Below the pieces are notes generated by a model. It ran no database searches. It was not told the origin of the DNA and saw only the letters and a list, made by a program, of their open reading frames with translations. This document shows, one piece after another, positions 1 through 5,359 of a DNA stretch of 5,359 nucleotides. The translations under genes and the position numbers were made by a program. Origin of the DNA: Chloroflexota bacterium. GTDB lineage: Bacteria; Chloroflexota; Anaerolineae; J102. Position 1 is the first letter of the stretch. The number at the start of each line of letters is the position of its first letter. The stretch is taken from positions 1 through 5,359 of the forward strand of contig JAJRXO010000108.1 of assembly GCA_024276255.1 (NCBI GenBank). The letters are read 5' to 3'.

Positions 1-1
1 C

Positions 2-1219
2 GGCATGATTGGTTTCGGCCTGTGGCTGTGGCGGCGGCCTGCTGCCCGGCGAGCCCGATCGCTGTGGCTGCCCCTGGGCCTGTTCCTGGCAGCCGTGATC
101 AGCCTGCCCCTGATCCGCGAGTTGATCCACGAAAGCGTATTTCTGCGCGGGCGTTACATTCTCTCCACCCTGCCGCTGGTGGCCTGGATGATGGCGCAAG
201 GCTGGGCCGAACTCAGCGCCCGTTTGTGGCCGCACACGCGCAAGCTGCTGGCCGCCTGGCCCGTTGTCCTGAGCATTGGCCTCATCCCTACCCTGATCAT
301 CCCCGCCTATGCCCCCCCGCCACCGCAGCCCTCGGCCTCCGAAAACGAGGTGTTCGCCCGTTTCGATGACGTGGCCGAATTGTTGCACTACGAAATCTGG
401 CCCGAAAAGGGCGTACAGGTCGGGGCTGGCATGGCCGTCACCCTCACCTGGCGCGTGCTGAGGCGCACCGAGCGTCCCTACACGCTGGCCATCCATCTCA
501 TTGGCGCCGGTCAGCAGAGCTATGGTAGCATCACCACCTATCCCGGCGACGGCAATGCCGCCACCACCGTATGGCAACCGGGTGCCGTGTTCAGCGAAAC
601 CTACTGGCTGGTGGTTGAGGATAACGGCCCCACACCCACCGGCGGACACGTGGAAGTCAGTCTGTTTGATGACATCGACCACCGAGCCCTGCCCGTCTTC
701 GATCCGCAGGGACAGCTGGCAGGCGAGGCAGCACGATTTGGTCATCTGCGCATCGACGCCCCCGATCGTCGCCCCGCCCCACCGCCAACCCGCCCCCTGG
801 CCCGCTTTGGCGATGCCATTGCCATCACCGCCGCCCGCACCGCATCGCTGACCTATGCCCCGGGCTGGTCGCTGCCAGTGCTGCTGCGATGGCAGGCCCT
901 GGCGCCGGTTTCCCAGGAAATCAAACTCTCGATACAATTACTCAACCAGCAGGGCCAGCAGGTGGCCGGCAACGACGGGCCGGTCAGCCCCGATCTGCCG
1001 CCCGATTTGTGGCGGGCCGGCGACCAGTTGCACGCCACGCGCTGGTTGCGGTTGCCTGACGATCTCCCCGCCGGCACCTACACCCTGATAGCAACTTTCT
1101 ATCGCACAGCCGATCTACAACGCCTGCCCGCGGTCGATGCTGCGGGATGGGCGCTGCCCGCCGATGCATTTGTCATTGGTGAAATATCGGTTACAAACTC
1201 TTCCTTCACCCCGCAATAG
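2..1219 (+). CDS. C-terminal part of a polytopic membrane protein (GT-C/DUF2142-like) with two tandem C-terminal beta-rich domains; 5' end outside window
   Basis: The frame is open to the left edge, so the ATG at base 5 is probably internal and the true start lies upstream. Counting that Met as residue 1, the visible part has hydrophobic segments at about 20-37, 52-67 and 82-101. The motif R-G-R-Y (48-51) followed by P-L and G-W recurs near the C-terminus of the membrane protein at 2395-4122, which suggests a shared GT-C/DUF2142-like family. A proline-rich linker (about 103-109) then leads to two similar beta-rich domains (about 116-252 and 263-397), joined by a second proline-rich linker. 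These are probably extracytoplasmic. No catalytic motif is visible because the N-terminal half, where such families carry their acidic loop, is missing. The gene ends with TAG, 10 bases before the Wzz-like gene, so the two are likely cotranscribed. A role in surface glycan synthesis is inferred from neighbours. The exact family is uncertain. Confidence 0.8.
   Translation, partial: GMIGFGLWLWRRPAARRARSLWLPLGLFLAAVISLPLIRELIHESVFLRGRYILSTLPLVAWMMAQGWAELSARLWPHTRKLLAAWPVVLSIGLIPTLIIPAYAPPPPQPSASENEVFARFDDVAELLHYEIWPEKGVQVGAGMAVTLTWRVLRRTERPYTLAIHLIGAGQQSYGSITTYPGDGNAATTVWQPGAVFSETYWLVVEDNGPTPTGGHVEVSLFDDIDHRALPVFDPQGQLAGEAARFGHLRIDAPDRRPAPPPTRPLARFGDAIAITAARTASLTYAPGWSLPVLLRWQALAPVSQEIKLSIQLLNQQGQQVAGNDGPVSPDLPPDLWRAGDQLHATRWLRLPDDLPAGTYTLIATFYRTADLQRLPAVDAAGWALPADAFVIGEISVTNSSFTPQ
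350..1195 (+). repeat. Tandem duplicated protein domain (two beta-sandwich-like units) inside the first gene
   Basis: Unit 1 (350-760, residues about 116-252) and unit 2 (791-1195, residues about 263-397) align by eye. Both begin with A-R-F-x-D. Both have a Leu-x-Trp strand (W149, W296), then alternating hydrophobic strands (T-L-A-I-H-L-I and I-K-L-S-I-Q-L-L). A second Trp follows 40-41 residues later (W190 and W336, followed by PG or RAGD). A third Trp comes exactly 11 residues after that (W201, W347). A Gly-containing turn then precedes the last strands (H-V-E-V-S-L-F-D and Y-T-L-I-A-T-F-Y). This is duplication at protein level; no long DNA identity is apparent. The fold (Ig-like or carbohydrate-binding-module-like) is inferred from strand periodicity only. 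Confidence 0.6.
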
Positions 1220-1229
1220 AAGCAGCCTT

Positions 1230-2411
1230 ATGGATCAACCCTTTCAGCCTATCGCATATCTTCGCATGCTGCGCCGACGCTGGTTGCTCATCGTCCTGCC
1301 CGTGGCTGTGGCATTGCTGATCGCGATCGCTTACAGCATCCTCAGTCCCACGCGCTACACGGCCACCGCCACCCTGGTGGCGCCCACGCCACAACTGGTA
1401 TGGCGCTGGGACAACAATGTGTATGATGTCGTGGATCTGCGCTTTGATTGGCGTGCCGAAGTGATGCCCCTGATCATGACCACCGACCTGGCGACCCGGG
1501 CCCTGACCAAGGTCGTCGATCAGCTCGACAGGCCGCTGACCGCGGAAGCATTGTTGCAGGCCACGAAGACTCGCCAGGGGAGCGGCAGCCTATTTAGCAT
1601 CAGCGTCAGCGCGGCCACAGCCCATGATGCCATGCTGCTGACCAATGCCATGGCAGAGGCTCTGCCAGCCGCGGTGGCCGACTATTACGGCGGCACCGAA
1701 GATCAATACACGCAGGCCCTGGCCACGGCCCAGGAGCAATTCGAGACCCTGGATGCAGAACTGGTTGATTTTCGGGGAAAAACAGGCATCAGCCTGGGCT
1801 TTAACGGCGAGATCACAGCGCGTGGGAATGATGAGCTCTTCGGCGCTCACAGCGAGATCAAACAGGAATTGACCCTGGTCAATTCATATCGCGCCGCCCT
1901 GCAAACCACCATTGACCGTGTCGACATGGTGCTGCAACAGGCGCAGACCGGAGATAAACCCAACATTACCCTGCTGGACATCCCCGAGCTGAGCACCTAC
2001 GCCAGTTACGAAAACCTGCTGCAGATCGCTGACCAGCAGGGAACCGCCGCCCTCATCGCTGCCCTGCAGGATCTGCGCCAGCGCATGGAGACAGACCTGC
2101 AGGCTCTGACAGAAAGCGCCCTGGCCAAACAATATGAAACCGCCAACCTGCTCAAGCAAATGGAAGACATCGTGCGGGACCGCGGCGTGTGGCAGGAATC
2201 GGTGGTTACACTCAAGCGTAAGCAGATCGAGCTGGAAATGAAACGTATCGTCGAAGGCGCCCGCGTGAAAATCGTCGACAGGGCTGTGGAACCGGCGAAG
2301 CCGTCACAACCCAAATGGCTCTTCAATCTGTTGGTAGCCGGTAGCAGCGGCCTGCTGGCCGGGCTGTTTCTGGCCGTCGCCTCCATATATCTGAGTGAAA
2401 GCGAACATTGA
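1230..2411 (+). CDS. Wzz/chain-length determinant domain protein (polysaccharide co-polymerase type)
   Basis: The 393-residue protein has the classic Wzz layout. A short cytoplasmic N-terminus with a basic patch (R12-R17) precedes TM1 at about 18-38, then S-P-T-x-Y-x-A-x-A-x-L as in Wzz domains. A long extracytoplasmic region follows, with helical, probably coiled-coil stretches at about 156-235 and 270-345. The end is V-x-I-V-D-x-A-x-x-P with further prolines (P355, P358, P361), then TM2 at about 363-388. Such proteins control chain length or export of O-antigen, capsule or exopolysaccharide. No Walker motifs or C-terminal tyrosine-kinase domain follow TM2, so any partner kinase would be a separate gene not seen here. 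The start at 1230 is chosen because it places the basic patch and TM1 correctly. An in-frame ATG at 1137 would overlap the upstream gene by 83 bases. The ribosome site is weak (AGAAG at 1218-1222). Confidence 0.9.
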   Translation: MDQPFQPIAYLRMLRRRWLLIVLPVAVALLIAIAYSILSPTRYTATATLVAPTPQLVWRWDNNVYDVVDLRFDWRAEVMPLIMTTDLATRALTKVVDQLDRPLTAEALLQATKTRQGSGSLFSISVSAATAHDAMLLTNAMAEALPAAVADYYGGTEDQYTQALATAQEQFETLDAELVDFRGKTGISLGFNGEITARGNDELFGAHSEIKQELTLVNSYRAALQTTIDRVDMVLQQAQTGDKPNITLLDIPELSTYASYENLLQIADQQGTAALIAALQDLRQRMETDLQALTESALAKQYETANLLKQMEDIVRDRGVWQESVVTLKRKQIELEMKRIVEGARVKIVDRAVEPAKPSQPKWLFNLLVAGSSGLLAGLFLAVASIYLSESEH

Positions 2412-4122
2412 ACCCCGTGTATGGGGTCGTGCTGTGCTCGTGGCCCTGGTGCTCGTCCAGGCCGCATTGTGGTGGTGGCTGACGCCGCCCTGGGCGGCAC
2501 CAGATGAACCCGGCCATTTTCTCTATACCCAACAATTAGTCTCGGCCCCCGACGCTGATCTGGAAGCAGAGCTGGGACGTAGCCTGTGGGAAACCCGGTG
2601 GTGGCAATACAATCATCTCGACCCGCCCCCTGCCCCGCCCACAAGGCTGACCAGCGATCCCACACTGGCAGCCAGCGGTTCCCAAATCGGTCAGGAGCCG
2701 CCGCTCTTTTACGCCCTGGCCGGGCGCTGGTGGTCGCTGAATCCCGTGATGGCGAATAGCTCCCCCGCCGTTCAGTTACGCTGGCTGCGCCTGGCCAGCC
2801 TGCTATTGCGTCTGCTGACGCTGGCAGTCATCCTGCTGGGTCTGAACGCCACCATCGCCACTGAGGAGCAACGGCTGGGCGCCGCCCTGCTGGTGGGGTT
2901 ATTGCCCATGGTGGGGTTTATCGGCGGCAGCCATAATAACGATGTGCTGTCCATGCTGTGGGGCAGCCTGGCCTTTCTGGCGGTGCTGAGGGCCAGGCAT
3001 GCACCCAGCCAGGCGCTGGCCACGCTACTGGTGCTGGTCGGCCCCCTGTGGGTAGATCGGAATCTGTTGTTTTTATGGCCGTTCGCGGCTCTGTGGGCTC
3101 TATTCACGTGGACGCAGCGTCGATCGCTGAAACGGGCCGCCTTACTGGCCGTCGGAATCACCATGTTCATTGTGCTGCTGCCCAATCCCCGCTGGGCCAG
3201 CGGCTGGCGACGCACATCACCCGCCATGCCCAGCCGCGATCAGGGTATGCTGCTTCTGCCGCAAACGCCCACGCCCTTCCACCTGGCGCAAACCCTCAGC
3301 GACAAAACAGTGGTCTTGCTGCGAGATCAGCCCCTACGCTTGCAAGCCATCGTGGCCGAGCCCAACGGCTCGTTGCGGCTGCGCATTGGCGACGACGCAC
3401 ACAGGGCCGAGATGATTTGCAGCCGTTCCCCCTGCGCCCTGCAATTCACCGTCTCCCCTGACGCCTCCTATATTCACATCGAGATCGGCTCTGCCCAACC
3501 GCCGGTGCATTTTCGTCTGTCATTGCGCGACATGGCTGATCGAGAGCTGCTGTTCAACGGCGACGGCAGCCAGCCCGCCACCTGGGGCAACGCACTCTTC
3601 CCCTGGCTTGAGCGCCATCTGCCCGTACCGGCGGAGTTCTTCGATCGGGCGCTGGCCCCCTCGGCCTGGGACGCCGTCTCACAATTACGCTATGGTCTCT
3701 TTGCCGGTTTTATGTGGCTGAGCTTCTGGGGATGGTTCGGCTGGCTGAGCCGGCCCTATCCCTGGTGGATGATGGGCCTGTGGCTATTGCTGAGTACAGC
3801 AGCGGCCTGGGGCCTGGGCCATCGTCTGCTGGATTTATTGCCCCGGCTACGCCAGCATCGGCTGCATACGGGCGATCGACTCGTAGCTGCCGCCATGCTT
3901 GCCACGGGATGGTTGCTGCTACAAATCGCCCTCCCCATGGTGGGCCAGGCCTGGCAACCGCAGGGGCGTTATTTATTGCCCGGCATCCTGCCCCTGGCCA
4001 TCCTGCTATATGAAGGCTGGCGCTCGGTGTGGCCCCGGCGTTATTTGTCGATATTTTGGCCGGTGATGACGATGATCCTGTTGCTGGCCAATGTGGTGGC
4101 ATGGAAAGTGGTGGGGAACTGA
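2395..4122 (+). CDS. Polytopic membrane protein, DUF2142/GT-C glycosyltransferase-like
   Basis: The 575-residue, Trp- and Leu-rich protein has many membrane helices (first at about 13-30). Right after TM1 comes A-P-D-E-P-G-H-F (35-42), which resembles the acidic D-E-P-x-H-F motif of DUF2142 and related GT-C proteins. Further family-like signs are Q-E-P-P-L-F-Y (100-106) and H-N-N-D (180-183) at a helix start. GT-C enzymes move a sugar from a lipid-phosphate donor on the outer face of the membrane, with the first-loop acid as the likely catalytic residue; the substrate here is unknown. Residues about 263-420 form a soluble, beta-rich insert with the only two cysteines (C342, C347). The last helices contain Q-G-R-Y (523-526). 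The GTG start overlaps the Wzz-like gene by 17 bases and puts K2, R8 and R12 before TM1. No clear ribosome site is seen. GTG at 2434 or 2440 is possible but would cut into TM1. Function is inferred, not proven. Confidence 0.85.
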   Translation: MKANIEPRVWGRAVLVALVLVQAALWWWLTPPWAAPDEPGHFLYTQQLVSAPDADLEAELGRSLWETRWWQYNHLDPPPAPPTRLTSDPTLAASGSQIGQEPPLFYALAGRWWSLNPVMANSSPAVQLRWLRLASLLLRLLTLAVILLGLNATIATEEQRLGAALLVGLLPMVGFIGGSHNNDVLSMLWGSLAFLAVLRARHAPSQALATLLVLVGPLWVDRNLLFLWPFAALWALFTWTQRRSLKRAALLAVGITMFIVLLPNPRWASGWRRTSPAMPSRDQGMLLLPQTPTPFHLAQTLSDKTVVLLRDQPLRLQAIVAEPNGSLRLRIGDDAHRAEMICSRSPCALQFTVSPDASYIHIEIGSAQPPVHFRLSLRDMADRELLFNGDGSQPATWGNALFPWLERHLPVPAEFFDRALAPSAWDAVSQLRYGLFAGFMWLSFWGWFGWLSRPYPWWMMGLWLLLSTAAAWGLGHRLLDLLPRLRQHRLHTGDRLVAAAMLATGWLLLQIALPMVGQAWQPQGRYLLPGILPLAILLYEGWRSVWPRRYLSIFWPVMTMILLLANVVAWKVVGN

Positions 4123-4124
4123 GC

Positions 4125-4715
4125 CTAGCCCAGCACATGATGCGTCCGTAACACCCGCCGGGTATGGGTTTCGGAGCGCAACACCAACGAATGCGTGCTC
4201 GCTTCCGACCGGGCATAGCTCACGCCTTCCAGCAACGCCCCATCCGTGATGCCGGTGGCCGCGAAGAATATCTCATTGCCCGTCACCAGATCATCCTGGC
4301 AGAAGACCCGCTCCAAATCCAGCCCGGCCTGGATGACGGCCTCGTGCTCCTGCACCGATTGAGGCGCCAGCCGTCCCAGCATGTGGCCGCCGAGGGCCTT
4401 GATGGCGCAGGCAGCGGTCAATCCCTCGGCTACCCCGCCCACGCCCATCAGCACATCAATGCGATTGTCGGGTATAGCGGCCAGAATGGCACCGGCGATA
4501 TCGCCTTCGTTATGGAGGGAAACACGGGCGCCGGCCATGCGGATCTCTTCGATCAGGTCGTAGTGCCGCGGGCGATCCAGCACGAAGACCACCAGATCAC
4601 GGATATCCTTGTTTTTAATACGGGCGACGAGGGCCAGCGTCCAGGCGGCGGGGGCATCCAAACATTCGGGCACGAGGGCCTGTCCCACATTGCGATCCAC
4701 CACGATCTTCTCCAT
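4125..4715 (-). CDS. C-terminal fragment of the GlpX homologue (196 residues from the first ATG after the TAA)
   Basis: This open stretch begins at the Met of the conserved Y-M-E-K motif, 21 bases after the TAA, and carries the rest of the family: R-P-R-H, E-G-D-I-A, G-V-G-G-x-x-E-G, A-T-G-I-T-x-G and L-L-E-G-V. The Met is a normal internal residue of full-length GlpX proteins, and the bases before it (CCCCTGGCCCCGGCCGCGTAC) contain no ribosome-binding site. Independent translation is therefore doubtful unless ribosomes reinitiate after the TAA. It ends with TAG, 2 bases from the stop of the convergent membrane-protein gene. Good conservation of this half argues that any inactivation is recent or that the TAA is not a real stop in the cell. 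Confidence 0.5.
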   Translation of the reverse strand: MEKIVVDRNVGQALVPECLDAPAAWTLALVARIKNKDIRDLVVFVLDRPRHYDLIEEIRMAGARVSLHNEGDIAGAILAAIPDNRIDVLMGVGGVAEGLTAACAIKALGGHMLGRLAPQSVQEHEAVIQAGLDLERVFCQDDLVTGNEIFFAATGITDGALLEGVSYARSEASTHSLVLRSETHTRRVLRTHHVLG

Positions 4716-4736
4716 GTACGCGGCCGGGGCCAGGGG

Positions 4737-4739
4737 TTA
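4737..4739 (-). other. In-frame TAA codon inside the glpX homologue (codon 118)
   Basis: The plus strand reads TTA here, giving TAA on the coding strand between ATG (4742-4740) and CCC (4736-4734). The start at 5090 and the Met at 4715 are 375 bases apart, exactly 125 codons, so no frame change is involved. A Tyr codon (TAC or TAT) would need one base change to give TAA; the original residue is not known. The other complete stops in the window are TAG (1217, 4127) and TGA (2409, 4120, 5092). Confidence 0.9.
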
Positions 4740-5090
4740 CATGGTGCCGCGCGGGGAAACGCCCACCACCGAGATCGCCCCACCTCGTCCCTCGATCAGC
4801 AAATTGGTGCCGTCGATTGGATCAACCACCACATCCATATCCGGCCCCAGGCCGTTGCCCACGTGATTACCCGTGTCAAGGGGCGAATGGACGCCGCTCT
4901 TGGCTTCCTCGCCCACCACGATCACGCCGTTCATATTCAGTTCATTCAGGGCGCGCAGCATGGCCTCAGTGGCGGTGTCGTCAGCCGCGTGTCGCTGGCC
5001 CAGGCCCATCCAACGCCCGGCCGCCAGTGCGGTCTCCTCCGTCACACGTGCCAGGTCAAGATGCAAATTGTGCTGTAATCGTCGTGCCAT
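4737..5090 (-). CDS. N-terminal fragment of the GlpX homologue (117 residues, ends at the internal TAA)
   Basis: If TAA is a real stop, this is the product made from the proper glpX start. It carries the N-terminal helices, the aspartate in A-A-D (D37), E61 and the D-P-I-D-G-T metal/phosphate motif (90-95), and ends after P-R-G-T-M. It lacks the Y-M-E-K, R-P-R-H, E-G-D and G-V-G-G-x-x-E-G elements that complete the active site in GlpX enzymes, so it should be inactive alone. Its start overlaps the rhodanese stop by one base (TGATG) and has AGGAG 8 bases upstream. Confidence 0.6.
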   Translation of the reverse strand: MARRLQHNLHLDLARVTEETALAAGRWMGLGQRHAADDTATEAMLRALNELNMNGVIVVGEEAKSGVHSPLDTGNHVGNGLGPDMDVVVDPIDGTNLLIEGRGGAISVVGVSPRGTM

Positions 5091-5359
5091 CAGCCTTTCT
5101 CCTTGCTCACAGCAACAGGGGCGGTTTCAAAATCTTCCACACCCTGCAAATAACGCTCAGCCTGCCAGCGCATCATGCCACCATCCAGAATGCGCAAATG
5201 GCGGTAGCCCTGCTGGCGCAGGGCCGCGGCGGCACGGCGACTGCGGCGGGCGGTTCGGCATACGAGGACGATCTCCTGCTCACGCGGCAGATCATGTCGC
5301 CCCTTGAGCAGGGCGGGCAACGGTACGTTCTGCGCCTGGGGGATGTAACCGTGGCGATA
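5090..5359 (-). CDS. Rhodanese-domain protein (sulfurtransferase-like), N-terminus outside window
   Basis: The frame is open to the right edge, so the 89 visible residues are the C-terminal part. They begin Y-R-H-G-Y-I-P-x-A-x-N-V-P-L, the standard rhodanese segment (usual form G-H-I-P-G-A-x-N-I-P). The active-site loop follows: L-V-C-R-T-A-R-R-S, with catalytic Cys at visible residue 34 (codon 5260-5258). Next come helix R-A-A-A-A-L-R-Q-Q-G-Y and L-D-G-G-M-M-R-W-Q-A, the usual end of the fold. Rhodaneses carry sulfane sulfur as a cysteine persulfide and pass it to acceptors such as thiols or cyanide; the substrate here is unknown. The second loop residue pair is T-A where S-G is common. It is probably a single-domain cytoplasmic protein, but an upstream fused domain cannot be excluded. 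A TTG at 5320 is not the start, because conserved domain sequence lies before it. Its stop overlaps the glpX start. Confidence 0.88.
   Translation of the reverse strand, partial: YRHGYIPQAQNVPLPALLKGRHDLPREQEIVLVCRTARRSRRAAAALRQQGYRHLRILDGGMMRWQAERYLQGVEDFETAPVAVSKEKG
5099..5103 (-). promoter_or_regulatory. Shine-Dalgarno sequence of the glpX homologue
   Basis: AGGAG on the minus strand lies 8 bases before the ATG at 5090, inside the last codons of the rhodanese gene. It is the strongest ribosome site in the window and fixes the glpX start. Together with the TGATG stop/start overlap it suggests coupled translation of the two genes. Confidence 0.8.

Larger units (their letters stand above)
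4125..5090 (-). pseudogene. glpX: Class II fructose-1,6-bisphosphatase homologue (GlpX family), interrupted by an in-frame TAA
   Basis: Read through codon 118, this is a 321-codon frame, the usual GlpX length. Known GlpX enzymes hydrolyse fructose 1,6-bisphosphate to fructose 6-phosphate with divalent metal, in gluconeogenesis or the Calvin cycle. Visible family marks are R-V-T-E (15-18), A-A-D (35-37), V-V-G-E (58-61), V-G-N-G (77-80), D-P-I-D-G-T (90-95, metal and phosphate site), Y-M-E-K (125-128), R-P-R-H (173-176), E-G-D-I-A (195-199), G-V-G-G-x-x-E-G (216-223) and A-T-G-I-T-x-G (278-284). The TAA (4737-4739) lies between G-T-M and the Y-M-E-K motif, and both sides are in the same frame, so this is a substitution, not a frameshift. 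The normal G-E-G-E-x-D-E-A-P-M-L-Y loop is replaced by G-E-E-A-K-S-G-V-H-S-P-L-D, so a different substrate is possible. The ATG start has a strong AGGAG site. It could be a decaying gene, a base-call error, a readthrough case or a split gene. Confidence 0.85.

Noticed and set aside
1137..1229. A longer N-terminus for the Wzz-like protein from ATG 1137
   Set aside because: It would overlap the preceding gene by 83 bases and add a stretch unlike Wzz N-termini; the Met at 1230 sits right before the expected basic patch and first helix.
2006..2665. A minus-strand open frame of about 219 codons across the junction of the Wzz-like and second membrane genes
   Set aside because: It covers parts of two well-supported plus-strand genes, and its Arg-, Ser- and Cys-rich translation looks like a shadow frame.
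4737..4739. Selenocysteine or pyrrolysine insertion at the internal stop
   Set aside because: These use TGA and TAG; this codon is TAA, and no known GlpX has such a residue there.
4716..4760. A frameshift in glpX as the cause of the split
   Set aside because: Start 5090 and Met 4715 are 375 bases apart, a multiple of three, and homology runs in the same frame on both sides. The TAA alone causes the break.
4164..5078. A plus-strand open frame of about 300 codons opposite almost the whole glpX homologue
   Set aside because: Its translation is His-, Gly- and Arg-rich with no recognisable motif, while the minus strand carries many GlpX motifs in order. Long antisense frames are common in GC-rich genes.
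5090..5320. A short rhodanese protein starting at TTG 5320
   Set aside because: The frame stays open to the window edge, and the residues before this TTG match the conserved rhodanese segment H-G-Y-I-P-x-A-x-N-V-P.
1..5359. tRNA, rRNA, CRISPR array, insertion sequence or attachment-site signatures
   Set aside because: No spaced direct repeats, terminal inverted repeats, transposase or integrase motifs, or tRNA-like folds were seen; coding sequence fills nearly the whole window.

Overview
The window is a tightly packed, GC-rich bacterial segment with two convergent gene blocks. The plus-strand block (1-4122) holds the 3' part of a polytopic membrane protein, a Wzz-type chain-length determinant protein, and a second, complete polytopic membrane protein of the DUF2142/GT-C type. 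The minus-strand block (4125-5359) holds a partial rhodanese-domain protein followed by a class II fructose-1,6-bisphosphatase (GlpX) homologue that is interrupted by an in-frame TAA. The blocks meet tail to tail with only 2 bases between stop codons. No gap in the window exceeds 11 bases, so there is no unexplained intergenic stretch.

The organism is probably a member of Chloroflexota (Anaerolineae/Caldilineae-like). This is an inference from the GC-rich coding, the DUF2142-like membrane proteins and the flavour of the GlpX homologue. It cannot be proven from 5 kb.

Plus strand: genes 1 and 3 look like members of one broad membrane family, because both have a late membrane segment starting with G-R-Y and followed by P-L and G-W. 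Gene 1 adds two tandem beta-rich domains after its last membrane helix. Gene 3 instead carries a soluble domain inside its membrane bundle. The Wzz-like gene lies between them, 10 bases after gene 1 and overlapping gene 3 by 17 bases, so the three are probably one transcript making or exporting a cell-surface polysaccharide or glycoconjugate.

Minus strand: the rhodanese stop and the glpX start overlap as TGATG, with a good AGGAG ribosome site, so the two are probably translationally coupled. The GlpX homologue has two oddities. A TAA stands at codon 118 with the same reading frame and good homology on both sides. Its metal/substrate loop also lacks two acidic residues of the standard GEGE-x-DEAPMLY motif. 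These two points are the best candidates for follow-up. I did not find a clearly new multi-gene system.
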